Positions 40,577 through 49,709 of a stretch of DNA of 64,000 nucleotides are shown here, piece by piece (the stretch's first letter is position 1; each line of letters opens with the position of its first letter). The position numbers and the translations under genes are program-made. Source of the stretch: Mediterraneibacter massiliensis (GTDB lineage: Bacteria > Bacillota > Clostridia > Lachnospirales > Lachnospiraceae); contig NZ_LN913000.1 in NCBI RefSeq assembly GCF_001487105.1, forward strand, positions 496,001 through 560,000. The letters are read 5' to 3'. The notes below the pieces were generated by a model, which ran no database searches, was not told the origin of the DNA, and saw only the letters and a program-made list of their open reading frames with translations.

Positions 40577-43159
40577 ATGAAAGTGTTGATCATTGGCGGT
40601 GTCGCTGCGGGGACAAAGACGGCGGCAAAATTAAAACGAGAAGACCGCAGTATGGAAGTACTTGTATTGACGAAAGATGCAGATATTTCTTATGCGGGAT
40701 GTGGTCTGCCGTATTATGTAGGAGGTCTGATCGAAGACAGAGAGGAACTGATCGTCAATACACCCCAGAAATATGCAGGATTGACAGGTGTTTCTGTGGA
40801 AACGGGAAAAGAAGTCATTGCTGTCAATGCCGGCGGGAAAAAAGTAACGGCAAGAGATGTGAAGTCGGGTGAAGAAAAGGAATATACATACGATCGCCTG
40901 GTGATCGCGACAGGGGCATCCCCGGCGGTCCTTCCGATTCCGGGGAAAGATCTTCCAGGGGTATTTAAGATGCGTACGCCGGATGACGCAGTTGCGATGC
41001 GTGCCTATGCAGAGGAAAAAGGCGTTAAGAAAGCAGTGGTTGTGGGAGCTGGCTTTATAGGTCTGGAAGTGGCAGAAAATCTGCATGCAAAAGGAATTGA
41101 TGTAACTGTCATTGATTTTGCGGATCAGCTGCTTCCTAATATTGTAGATCATGAGATTGCTTTATATATCAAGAAGCATCTTTTAAAAGAAGGGATCCGT
41201 GTGATCACGGGAACAAAGGGAGAAGAGATCCTTGGCAATGAAGCAGTCAGTGGGATCCGGACATCCGCGGGTACATGGAAGTGTGAAATGGTCGTAATGG
41301 CAGCCGGGATCCGGCCAAATACAGAATTTGTAGAGGGAACCGGTATCGAGATGTTCAAGGGGACTATTAAGGTGGATTCCTCCTTGAAAACAAGTGTAGA
41401 GGATATTTATGCCGTGGGCGACTGCGCTATGGTAACAAACCGTATTACCAAGAAAGCACAGTGGTCGCCTATGGGATCCTCTGCCAATATGGAAGGCAGA
41501 ACGTTGGCACAGATACTGGCAGGAGGGGAAAAGAGGTATCCAGGAGTTTTGGGGACAGGAGTTGTGAAATTACCGCATTTGAACTGCGGACGTACCGGTC
41601 TGACAGAAGCACAGGCAAAAGCAGCAGGATACGATGTGATCACAGCACTGGTCCCGACAGATGATAAAGCGCATTATTATCCGGATGCAGCTTTTTTTAT
41701 CACAAAGATCATTGCAGACAGAACAAGCCATAAATTGCTGGGCATTCAGGTACTGGGACCCGGCGCTGTAGACAAGATGGTAGATATTGCGGTGATGGGG
41801 CTGAACATGGGCGCTGTATTAGAAGATTTTGAAAACGCCGATTTCGCATATGCTCCGCCTTTTTCTACAGCGATCCATCCGTTTGTACAGGCCGTGTATG
41901 TACTTGCAAATAAATTAAATGGATCTCTGGTCAGCATGACTCCCGCAGAGTATTTGGAAGGAAAGGCAGAAGGGTATAAAGTAGTGGATGTCAGCCCTGC
42001 TCCTACTATCCGGGGCGCTATGCATGTAGAACTTTCTTCTGTAAATGGAGAAATTCCGGGGCTGGATAAAGAAGAAAACATACTGCTTGTATGTGCGAGA
42101 GGAAAAAGAGGATATTTTCTGCAGAACAGAATGCGGTATTATGGTTATAAAAATACAGTGGTACTGGAAGGCGCAACGTTTTTTAATGATGTAAAGGTAA
42201 ATGTGGCAGGGGAAAAAATATCCGCGGAGGAGATCACAAGAGTAAAAGCTCTCGGTTTTCTGCACGATAAGAGAACGCCGGATAAATTTAACGGACGTGT
42301 CATTACAAGAAATGGAAAGATCACGGCAGAAGAGGCCCGGACGATCGCGGAGGCGGCTGAAATGTTCGGAAGCGGAGAGGTGACCATGACTTCTCGTCTG
42401 ACTATGGAGATTCAGGGCGTGCCGTTCGAAAATATCGAACCGCTGCGTGAATATCTGATGCAGGCAGGGCTGGAGACAGGAGGAACAGGATCAAAAGTGC
42501 GTCCGGTCGTGTCCTGTAAAGGAACGACTTGCCAGTATGGTCTGATCGATACGTTTGCTCTGTCAGAAGAAATCCATGAAAGATTTTATCATGGTTACAA
42601 TACAGTCAAACTTCCTCACAAATTTAAGATTGCAGTGGGAGGGTGCCCAAATAATTGTGTAAAACCAGATTTAAACGACCTGGGTATCATTGGACAGAAA
42701 ATACCACAGATCAGCCTGGAAAAATGTCGTGGTTGTAAAGTGTGTCAGATAGAGAAAGTCTGTCCGATTCAGACTGCGAAAATGGAAGATGGAAAAATCA
42801 CGATTGACGAGAATGCATGTAATCATTGCGGCCGCTGCGTAGGAAAATGTCCGTTTAAGGCTGTGGAAGATTCTATTACTGGATACCGGATCTATATCGG
42901 TGGCCGTTGGGGCAAGAAAGTGGCACAGGGGAGATATCTGGACAAGATATTTACAGATAAAGAAGAGGTGCTCGCCGTCGTAGAAAAAGCGATTCTTTTG
43001 TTCCGCGAACAGGGAATCACAGGGGAACGTTTTGCGGACACAGTAGCAAGATTAGGGTTTGCTGACGTACAGGAGCAGCTCCTTGATAACGGACTGCTGG
43101 AGAGAAAGGCAGAAAACATAGCGGCACAGAAACACATGAAAGGTGGAGCAACCTGCTAG
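40577..43159 (+). CDS. Fused CoA-disulfide reductase, rhodanese and sirohaem reductase-like protein
   Basis: An 860-residue fusion. Residues 1-440 are an FAD/NAD(P) disulfide reductase with the CoA-disulfide reductase cysteine in 'YAGCGLPYY' (near 42) and the dimerisation domain. Residues about 450-545 are a rhodanese domain with Cys near 507 ('LLVCARGKRGY'). Residues about 560-860 resemble a nitrite/sulfite reductase half, with cluster/sirohaem cysteines in 'CKGTTC' (near 647) and 'GGCPNNC' (near 690), plus two ferredoxin clusters ('CRGCKVCQIEKVCP', 'CNHCGRCVGKCP'). Reduction of persulfide or polysulfide sulfur to sulfide is the natural reading but is inference. Confidence 0.85.
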   Translation: MKVLIIGGVAAGTKTAAKLKREDRSMEVLVLTKDADISYAGCGLPYYVGGLIEDREELIVNTPQKYAGLTGVSVETGKEVIAVNAGGKKVTARDVKSGEEKEYTYDRLVIATGASPAVLPIPGKDLPGVFKMRTPDDAVAMRAYAEEKGVKKAVVVGAGFIGLEVAENLHAKGIDVTVIDFADQLLPNIVDHEIALYIKKHLLKEGIRVITGTKGEEILGNEAVSGIRTSAGTWKCEMVVMAAGIRPNTEFVEGTGIEMFKGTIKVDSSLKTSVEDIYAVGDCAMVTNRITKKAQWSPMGSSANMEGRTLAQILAGGEKRYPGVLGTGVVKLPHLNCGRTGLTEAQAKAAGYDVITALVPTDDKAHYYPDAAFFITKIIADRTSHKLLGIQVLGPGAVDKMVDIAVMGLNMGAVLEDFENADFAYAPPFSTAIHPFVQAVYVLANKLNGSLVSMTPAEYLEGKAEGYKVVDVSPAPTIRGAMHVELSSVNGEIPGLDKEENILLVCARGKRGYFLQNRMRYYGYKNTVVLEGATFFNDVKVNVAGEKISAEEITRVKALGFLHDKRTPDKFNGRVITRNGKITAEEARTIAEAAEMFGSGEVTMTSRLTMEIQGVPFENIEPLREYLMQAGLETGGTGSKVRPVVSCKGTTCQYGLIDTFALSEEIHERFYHGYNTVKLPHKFKIAVGGCPNNCVKPDLNDLGIIGQKIPQISLEKCRGCKVCQIEKVCPIQTAKMEDGKITIDENACNHCGRCVGKCPFKAVEDSITGYRIYIGGRWGKKVAQGRYLDKIFTDKEEVLAVVEKAILLFREQGITGERFADTVARLGFADVQEQLLDNGLLERKAENIAAQKHMKGGATC

Positions 43160-43166
43160 AAGAATA

Positions 43167-43272
43167 AATAGAAATTGAACGAAGCAACAAGCAGTGCGAA
43201 AAGAACAGCTCATGCCATGTGTCATGCTTGCATGTAAACACAGGGTATGAGCTGTTCCTTTTCATTCGGCAG
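43167..43272 (-). repeat. Dispersed 3'-end element, copy 3 (truncated)
   Basis: The reverse complement matches the hairpin half of the elements at 7158-7335 and 8519-8695; the other half is missing. It again lies just after a stop codon (43159), in the same orientation relative to the gene. Several stem bases differ from copies 1 and 2 in a compensated way, so the hairpin is kept, and a T-run follows. Confidence 0.82.
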
Positions 43273-43296
43273 CTGCTGCATGATAGGTACGTAGGA

Positions 43297-44061
43297 TCAA
43301 CTGCTCACAATGAGAGTCTGGTATCCGGCTCGTTTTAGCCTGCGTTCCATTTCGGCGGCATCGTCCAGTAGAGGATAGCTTCCGACAAAGACACGATAGA
43401 GTCCATCCTCTTGTATAGTGACCGCAGGAAAGTTTTGTTCCTTGAGTTCATTTTCGAGACGTGCCGCATAGTTCGGATTGCGGAAAGCCCCTGTCTGTAC
43501 AGTATAGCCTGAAGGTAAAATATCATGTTCTACTTCCAGCGTATCTAGTATTCCTGCGGCGATTGCCTGTGCAATATCGTTAAAATTGTTGTCAAAAAGT
43601 GTATTGTCTGTATCAGAATTGAGAAAACCTACTTCTACAAGTACGGCAGGCATTTTCGTCCTTCTAAGTACAACAAGTCCGGGACGTTCCTTTACCCCGA
43701 GGTTTACAAAGCCAATCGCTTCCAGCTGTTCGTTTATATCTTCTGCCATCTTTAATTTGATGCCGGATTTATCATAGACAAGCGTTTCTACTCCGGAAAC
43801 AGTGTTGTCAGTGGGATAGGAATTTCGATGTATAGAGACAAAAAAATTTACGCCGGCATTGTTTGCTTCCATGGCTTTTTCATAAGGAGATTCATATATA
43901 TCTGTCGTACGCGTATATTCTACATCAATATCGTGATTTTGCAGTATTTCTCCGATGGCTAATGTAAGCTGCAAAGTATCGTCTTTTTCTTGTCTGCCCT
44001 CGTAGACTGCGCCCGGATCTCGTCCTCCATGTCCGGCGTCCAGCATAATGGAATAAGGCAT
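43297..44061 (-). CDS. N-acetylmuramoyl-L-alanine amidase with SPOR domain
   Basis: A 254-residue zinc amidase (Amidase_3). 'IMLDAGHGGRDPGAV' gives the first zinc His, then 'VSIHRNSYPT' the second and 'AVLVEVGFLNSDTD' the catalytic Glu. Residues about 178-254 are a SPOR domain ('GYTVQTGAFRNPNYAARLENEL', 'YRVFVGSYP'), which binds denuded glycan. There is no signal peptide or membrane anchor at the N-terminus, so export is unclear; sporulation or lysis use is possible. Confidence 0.9.
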   Translation of the reverse strand: MPYSIMLDAGHGGRDPGAVYEGRQEKDDTLQLTLAIGEILQNHDIDVEYTRTTDIYESPYEKAMEANNAGVNFFVSIHRNSYPTDNTVSGVETLVYDKSGIKLKMAEDINEQLEAIGFVNLGVKERPGLVVLRRTKMPAVLVEVGFLNSDTDNTLFDNNFNDIAQAIAAGILDTLEVEHDILPSGYTVQTGAFRNPNYAARLENELKEQNFPAVTIQEDGLYRVFVGSYPLLDDAAEMERRLKRAGYQTLIVSS

Positions 44062-44138
44062 AAAAACCCCTCCTGCATATCCTTTCTATCAGCATATGCG
44101 GGAGGGGTGGTATAGGTGTGTATATTCCCTGTATAGAA

Positions 44139-45455
44139 TTAAGGAGTTTCGGACTTTTTACTGCTTTTTTCCGGAAGTTCATTTTCTTCCTGCATTTCTT
44201 CAGGAAGATATACATGCACACTCTCAACACGATTTTTATCTAATTTTTCCACAATAAGACGAAGCCCGTTCTGTGTAGTAACTTTATCGCCTAATTCCGG
44301 AAGACGATCTAGGTGTTCAATAATGAAGCCGCCAAGAGAATCATAATCCTCTGATTCAAGATTAAGATCTAATTCGTCATTAACGTCATCCAGGCTGACA
44401 GAACCTTCAATGATATATTCCCGATCATTTATCTTTTTGATAAAATCTTCCTCGTTTTCATCATATTCATCATGGATCTCACCGACAATCTCTTCCAGTA
44501 TGTCCTCCAGTGTGATCAGTCCGGCTGTTTCCCCATATTCGTCCAAAACGATGGCGATATTAAAAGAAGCATCTCTCATTTCTACGAGAAGTTCGGAAAT
44601 ATTTTTATATTCATAGGTAAAATACGCTTCTCGAAGAATATCACGCACATGGAAAGAATCCAATTTATCGCTGTCAAATAAAAGCAGATCTTTCATGTTG
44701 ATCGTTCCGATGACATTGTCAGTTGTTTCTTCATAGATAGGCAGACGGGTAAACTTATTTTCCCGGAATATTTCGATCAATTCTTTATAGGTGCTGTTTA
44801 CATCTGCGAATATGATCTGTACCCGTGGGATCATGACATCCTTTGCCTTGGCGTCGCCTAGATCAAACACGTTGTAGATCATTTCTTTTTCTTCAGATTC
44901 GATCACGCCGTCCTCATGGCTTACGTCTACGATCGTACGAAGCTCATCTTCTGTCATGGTTGTATTGCGAGCATTTGGATCTACCCGCAGCAAGAAAAGG
45001 ATAGCATTTGCGAAAAGATTGATGACGAAGATAACGGGAGTCATGATCGTCATGAAAATATGGATCACAGGTATATACAGCAGAGAGACTTTGTCTGCAT
45101 GGATCGTTGCGAAGTTTTTCGGTGTTATTTCGCCAAAAACAAGGACTGCAAAAGTTAAGACAGCAGTGGCGATACTGACCATATATCCGCCGAAATCATA
45201 GGCGATCATTGCGGATAAAGAAGAAGCGGAAAGATTGACGATGTTGTTTCCGATCAAAATAGCGCTTAACATTTTAGACGTATGATTTTCTGTAATGTCT
45301 AAAACGAGTTTTGCGCGTTTGTTTCCCTGCTCAGAAAGATAACGCATCTTCATTTTATTTACAGTCATCAATGCAGTCTCCGCAGAAGAAAAGAAAGCAG
45401 ATAGCGCAAGAAGAATCATCAATATGATAAATTGTATACTGTCACTCGAGTCCAA
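44139..45455 (-). CDS. CNNM/CorC (hemolysin C-like) transporter-associated protein
   Basis: A 438-residue protein with an N-terminal CNNM membrane domain (three to four segments; 'SAFFSSAETALMTVNKMKMRYL', 'VFGEITPKNFA'). A CBS pair follows (about residues 205-330, 'VMIPRVQIIFADVN', 'IAIVLDEYGETAGLITLEDILEEIVGEI' in part), and a C-terminal CorC/HlyC domain closes the protein. Such proteins are linked to magnesium export. The extreme C-terminus is charged (Glu/Lys-rich). Confidence 0.92.
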   Translation of the reverse strand: MDSSDSIQFIILMILLALSAFFSSAETALMTVNKMKMRYLSEQGNKRAKLVLDITENHTSKMLSAILIGNNIVNLSASSLSAMIAYDFGGYMVSIATAVLTFAVLVFGEITPKNFATIHADKVSLLYIPVIHIFMTIMTPVIFVINLFANAILFLLRVDPNARNTTMTEDELRTIVDVSHEDGVIESEEKEMIYNVFDLGDAKAKDVMIPRVQIIFADVNSTYKELIEIFRENKFTRLPIYEETTDNVIGTINMKDLLLFDSDKLDSFHVRDILREAYFTYEYKNISELLVEMRDASFNIAIVLDEYGETAGLITLEDILEEIVGEIHDEYDENEEDFIKKINDREYIIEGSVSLDDVNDELDLNLESEDYDSLGGFIIEHLDRLPELGDKVTTQNGLRLIVEKLDKNRVESVHVYLPEEMQEENELPEKSSKKSETP

Positions 45456-45666
45456 TACTGTTGTTCACTCCTTTTGGTATAAATAATAAAAATAAAATTG
45501 TAGATATACTCTTTCAATATACACTATTTCTCAATAATTTGCAAGAAATTAAAGAGGACATCTTAGGGGCCGGCAGGGAGGAGCGCAAGAAGAGAACAGC
45601 TGCCTTTACTTTAAGAGAAGGTTGTTGTATGATGAAAAGGAAAAGATATATGAAATGGAGCGAAAA

Positions 45667-46572
45667 ATGGATTTTTATAAAGAATTATGCAATATAACCG
45701 GAATAGAAAATGTACTTAAAGATGAGCCGATGAGCCGACATACAACTTTTAAGATCGGCGGACCGGCAGACTATTTTATTACACCGACAGGAGAAGAAGA
45801 AATCGAGAGAGTACTTTTGCTGTGCAGACAGTATAAGATTCCTTTTTATATCATGGGAAACGGCAGTAATCTTCTCGTAGGAGACAAGGGCTATCGGGGA
45901 GTTGTGCTTCAAATATTCAAAAGAATGAACGGTGTGGAAACAAGTGGTAAACAAGTGTATGCACAGGCAGGAGCACTTTTGTCGAAAATAGCGGCGAAAG
46001 CCTTGGAAGCAGGGCTGACAGGCTTTGAATTTGCTTCTGGTATTCCAGGAACATTAGGCGGTGCTTTGATGATGAATGCAGGAGCCTATGGCGGGGAAAT
46101 GAAACAAGTATTGAAAAGCGCGAAAGTACTGGATCAAGAGGGGCATAGTCTTTCCCTGTCCATTGAGCAGATGGATATGGGATATCGTACCAGCATTTTT
46201 TCGAAAAATGGATATCTTGTTCTAAGCGCCGTATTGGAATTAGAACCAGGTGATAAAGAGACGATACAGATGAAGATGGAAGAATTAAGGTCAAGGCGGG
46301 TTACAAAGCAGCCTTTGGAATATGGAAGCGCGGGAAGCACTTTTAAGCGCCCTGAAGGGTATTTTGCAGGAAAACTGATCGAAGAGGCGGGGCTTAGAGG
46401 CTTTAGAGTCGGAGATGCGCAGGTGTCAGAGAAGCACTGTGGTTTTGTGATCAACAGAGGCAGCGCGACGGCGGCTGAGGTGACAGAACTGATGGAGCAG
46501 GTGATCGAACGAGTGGAGAAAAGTTCCGGTGTACGTCTGGAGCCGGAAGTAAAGAGGATAGGAGAGTTTTAA
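45667..46572 (+). CDS. murB: UDP-N-acetylenolpyruvoylglucosamine reductase
   Basis: An approximately 301-residue MurB, reducing UDP-GlcNAc-enolpyruvate to UDP-MurNAc. 'RHTTFKIGGPADYFI', the FAD loop 'IMGNGSNLLVGD', 'FASGIPGTLGGALMMNAGAYGGEM' (in part) and 'EYGSAGSTFKRPEG' with the catalytic Ser are all present; its length and loop type suit the Gram-positive type II enzyme. ATG 45667 is chosen for GGAG six bases upstream; ATG 45655 is an alternative. Confidence 0.95.
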   Translation: MDFYKELCNITGIENVLKDEPMSRHTTFKIGGPADYFITPTGEEEIERVLLLCRQYKIPFYIMGNGSNLLVGDKGYRGVVLQIFKRMNGVETSGKQVYAQAGALLSKIAAKALEAGLTGFEFASGIPGTLGGALMMNAGAYGGEMKQVLKSAKVLDQEGHSLSLSIEQMDMGYRTSIFSKNGYLVLSAVLELEPGDKETIQMKMEELRSRRVTKQPLEYGSAGSTFKRPEGYFAGKLIEEAGLRGFRVGDAQVSEKHCGFVINRGSATAAEVTELMEQVIERVEKSSGVRLEPEVKRIGEF

Positions 46573-46574
46573 AA

Positions 46575-47453
46575 ATGCGATTTGTGATCGTAACAGGGAT
46601 GTCGGGGGCAGGAAAATCAACGGCATTAAAAATGCTGGAAGATATGGGGTATTTCTGCGTAGACAATCTCCCCATACTGTTGATGAAAAAATTTGCAGAG
46701 ATGCTTGCCGAGCCTGACACAAAGATACGAAAAACCGCTTTGGGGATCGATATCAGAGGGGGACAGGATTTCTTGGGTCTGGAAGAAAGTCTGCGGCAGA
46801 TTGACGGAATGGGGATCAAATATGAGATTCTTTTTTTAGACGCGAAAGACGACGTTCTTGTGAAGCGGTATAAAGAGACGAGAAGGCAGCATCCTTTGAG
46901 CGGTTCCGGCAGGATAGATAAGGGAATCGCAAGGGAACGTGAAAAAATCGCGTTCTTAAAAATGAAGGCGACGTATATACTGGATACAAGTAAGATGCTT
47001 ACCCGGGAACTGCGTCTTGAATTGGAAAAAATATTTGTGGAAGGGAAAAACTTCAAAAATCTGTATATTACGATTATGTCTTTTGGTTTTAAATACGGGG
47101 TTCCGCAGGATGCAGATCTTGTGTTTGACGTCAGGTTTTTGCCAAATCCATATTATATAGAAGAACTAAAAGCCAAGACCGGAAATGATCCGGAAGTGCA
47201 GGACTATGTGATGGAAAATGACAAAGGAAGGATTTTTCTGGCAAAATTAAAAGATATGATGGAGTTTTTGATACCCAATTATATCTTGGAGGGGAAAAAT
47301 CAACTTGTTGTGGCAATTGGCTGTACAGGAGGAAAACACCGCAGCGTGACGCTTGCGAACGCACTGTACCATATACTTGAGCCGGAGGAGAATTATGGGA
47401 TTCGGATCGAGCATAGGGATATTGAAAAAGATGCTTTGAGAAAGAGGAAATAA
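46575..47453 (+). CDS. rapZ: RapZ/YvcJ nucleotide-binding protein
   Basis: A 292-residue RapZ-family protein. The P-loop is 'GMSGAGKST' (residues 8-16), and 'CVDNLPILLM' and 'CTGGKHRSVTLANAL' near the end are family hallmarks. In E. coli RapZ controls GlmS through small RNAs; in Bacillus YvcJ is tied to competence. It begins two bases after murB. Usually yvcK lies between rapZ and whiA; here whiA follows at once. Confidence 0.95.
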   Translation: MRFVIVTGMSGAGKSTALKMLEDMGYFCVDNLPILLMKKFAEMLAEPDTKIRKTALGIDIRGGQDFLGLEESLRQIDGMGIKYEILFLDAKDDVLVKRYKETRRQHPLSGSGRIDKGIAREREKIAFLKMKATYILDTSKMLTRELRLELEKIFVEGKNFKNLYITIMSFGFKYGVPQDADLVFDVRFLPNPYYIEELKAKTGNDPEVQDYVMENDKGRIFLAKLKDMMEFLIPNYILEGKNQLVVAIGCTGGKHRSVTLANALYHILEPEENYGIRIEHRDIEKDALRKRK

Positions 47454-47455
47454 AG

Positions 47456-48415
47456 ATGTCATTTTCTGGTAAGGTGAAGGACGAGATTGGAAAGAAAATT
47501 AGTACGGCGAGGCACTGCCAGATAGCAGAAATTGCGGCTATATTAGAATTATGCGGGACGGTTGTCGTCAATGGTTTCAATCAGTACAGTATAAAAATCC
47601 ATACGGAAAATCTAGTTGTTGCAAGAAAGGTCTTTACATTAATAGAAAAAACATTTAATATAAAGACTGATATCTCTATCCGAAGAAATATTGTGAAACA
47701 CAGTGTTTCATATTCTGTTATTGTAAAACGTCATGAAGAAGCACTGCGTATTCTCCAAGCGGCAAAAATGCTGGATGAGAGTCATTTGGGACTAGAAGAG
47801 ATCCAACCGGTCAATCCTCTTGTCGTAAAGCAGATATGTTGCAGGCGTGCATATATCAGAGGCGCGTTTTTGGCAGCAGGCTCTATGAGTGATCCGGAGA
47901 AATCTTATCATTTGGAAATGGTATGTCCTTCGGAGAAGATGGCACAGAAGCTTCGGGAATTGATATGTGGTTTCTCTATGGATGCTAAGATCGTCCGCCG
48001 CAAGAAATCCTATATCGTATATCTGAAAGAAGGGGCACAGATAGTAGATATCCTGAATATTATGGAGGCGCATGTCGCTTTGATGGAACTGGAAAATGTC
48101 CGAATACTCAAAGAGATGAGAAACTCTGTAAATCGGAAGGTAAATTGTGAAACTGCCAATATCAACAAAACCGTATCTGCCGCAGTAAAGCAAGCGGAAG
48201 ATATTACATATCTTAAGGAGACGATCGGTTTTGAAAAGTTGTCTGAAGGATTAGAAGAGGTTGCACTTGCCCGCCTTACATATCCGGATGCAACGTTGAA
48301 GGAGTTGGGAGAGCTCCTGTCTCCCCCTGTCGGAAAATCAGGGGTGAATCACAGGCTTAGAAAATTAAGCGAACTGGCAGAAAAGGTAAGGCAAGAACAA
48401 GGAGGATTATTATGA
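47456..48415 (+). CDS. whiA: WhiA DNA-binding protein
   Basis: A 319-residue WhiA. The N-terminal part is a LAGLIDADG-like scaffold ('CCRRAYIRGAFLAAGSMSDPEK') without the nuclease acid pair, and the C-terminal 85 residues are a helix-turn-helix ('LARLTYPDATLKELGELLSPPVGKSGVNHRL' in part). It controls sporulation or division genes in other Gram-positives. It follows rapZ by two bases and overlaps the next gene by four. Confidence 0.95.
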   Translation: MSFSGKVKDEIGKKISTARHCQIAEIAAILELCGTVVVNGFNQYSIKIHTENLVVARKVFTLIEKTFNIKTDISIRRNIVKHSVSYSVIVKRHEEALRILQAAKMLDESHLGLEEIQPVNPLVVKQICCRRAYIRGAFLAAGSMSDPEKSYHLEMVCPSEKMAQKLRELICGFSMDAKIVRRKKSYIVYLKEGAQIVDILNIMEAHVALMELENVRILKEMRNSVNRKVNCETANINKTVSAAVKQAEDITYLKETIGFEKLSEGLEEVALARLTYPDATLKELGELLSPPVGKSGVNHRLRKLSELAEKVRQEQGGLL

Positions 48416-48672
48416 TTAAAACACCAGTCGTAGTAAGGCACAGCAAAGGTCTTGACGGGAGACCGATTGCATTGTTGGTACAGGAGGCAAGCCAGTACGT
48501 AAGTCAGATACATATTATGGTAAATGGCAAGAAGATCAATGCAAAGAGTATTATGGGAATGATGAGTCTGAGTCTTGCAGAAGGGGAAGAACTTACAGTT
48601 GTAACAGAAGGTGATGATGAAAAAAAAGCTGCTGAAGGAATCAAAACATTTTTTACCAAAGTGAAACAATAA
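48412..48672 (+). CDS. HPr-like protein lacking the active histidine (Crh-like)
   Basis: An 86-residue HPr-fold protein. Position 15, the histidine phosphorylated by enzyme I in HPr, is aspartate ('SKGLDGRP'). Ser46, the HPr kinase target, is kept in 'NAKSIMGMMSL'. This is the pattern of Bacillus Crh (where position 15 is Gln), which acts only in catabolite repression with CcpA and not in sugar transport. The location after whiA is also that of crh. The start overlaps the whiA stop. Confidence 0.9.
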   Translation: MIKTPVVVRHSKGLDGRPIALLVQEASQYVSQIHIMVNGKKINAKSIMGMMSLSLAEGEELTVVTEGDDEKKAAEGIKTFFTKVKQ

Positions 48673-48695
48673 GCAGTTTATAATACAGGAAAGTA

Positions 48696-48727
48696 AAAGG
48701 AGGTTGTACTTTTGTACAGCCTCTTTT
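48696..48727 (+). terminator. Terminator after the Crh-like gene
   Basis: AAAGGAGGTTGTAC (48696-48709) pairs with GTACAGCCTCTTT (48714-48726) around a four-base loop, ending in T-rich sequence. Confidence 0.8.
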
Positions 48728-48760
48728 ATAATAAAAAAGACAGACGGGAGGGATACAGGG

Positions 48761-49681
48761 ATGAAGAAAATGTTATTTATCTATAATCCAAATGCGGGCA
48801 CAGGACTTCTAAAGCCCAAGCTATCAGATGTGTTAGATATTTTTGTAAAGGGAGGGTATGAAGTCACTGTCTATCCTACGCAGAGGTATCATGATGCTTT
48901 GGCAAAGATGAAAAGTTATGAAGAAGAATATGACCTTGTCGTATGCAGCGGAGGGGATGGAACTTTAGACGAAGTGGTAACAGGAATGTTATTCCGAGAA
49001 AAGCAGGTACCTATAGGGTATATCCCGACGGGGACGACAAATGATTTTGCCAATAGCCTTCATATATCAAGAAATATATTAGAAGCGGCAGATACAGCGG
49101 TGAATGGTGTGCCTTTTTCATGTGATGTGGGTGTGTTTAATGACGATTATTTCATCTATATTGCGGCATTCGGTCTGTTTACGGATGTTTCTTATGAGAC
49201 GAAACAGAGTATGAAGAATGTGCTGGGACATCTTGCCTACGTGCTGGAAGGAGCAAAAAGGCTGTTTAATATTCCTTCTTATCAGATCAAGGTGACATAT
49301 GAAGACGGAGTGATAGAAGATGAATTCATCTTCGGAATGGTGACGAATTCACGCTCTGTAGGAGGATTCAAAGGAATTGTAGGGCGTGATATTGTTTTTG
49401 ATGACGGAGAATTTGAAGTTACACTGATCAAGATGCCTAAGAATCCGATAGAACTAAATGAGATTGTAGCGTCTCTTCTTATTAAACAGATAGATTCAAA
49501 ACATATGTATTCTTTCAAGTCAGGCAATGTACAGTTTGAGTCGCTTGAAGAGATTCCCTGGACTTTGGACGGGGAGTTTGGCGGCGAACACGATAAAGTT
49601 ATTGTGAAAAATAAAAAGCAAGGGCTGCAGATCATGGTGAGGGACAACATGGTCTCCAATTTATCTGTGGATGCACAGTGA
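48761..49681 (+). CDS. Diacylglycerol/lipid kinase-family protein
   Basis: A 306-residue DAGK-catalytic-domain protein: 'FIYNPNAGTG' and the nucleotide motif 'VVCSGGDGTLDEVVTG', then 'IPTGTTNDFANSLHI'. Soluble lipid kinases of this family phosphorylate diacylglycerol or related lipids to return them to phospholipid synthesis. Start 48761 has GGGAGG upstream; the longer frame to 48704 overlaps the terminator and is rejected. Confidence 0.92.
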   Translation: MKKMLFIYNPNAGTGLLKPKLSDVLDIFVKGGYEVTVYPTQRYHDALAKMKSYEEEYDLVVCSGGDGTLDEVVTGMLFREKQVPIGYIPTGTTNDFANSLHISRNILEAADTAVNGVPFSCDVGVFNDDYFIYIAAFGLFTDVSYETKQSMKNVLGHLAYVLEGAKRLFNIPSYQIKVTYEDGVIEDEFIFGMVTNSRSVGGFKGIVGRDIVFDDGEFEVTLIKMPKNPIELNEIVASLLIKQIDSKHMYSFKSGNVQFESLEEIPWTLDGEFGGEHDKVIVKNKKQGLQIMVRDNMVSNLSVDAQ

Positions 49682-49709
49682 TCTGCCAGGAGTCTTAAAT
49701 ATTCAGGGA

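Noticed and set aside
48704..48760. Longer start for the lipid kinase gene
   Set aside because: The extra codons overlap the terminator hairpin at 48696-48727, and GGGAGG marks the start at 48761.
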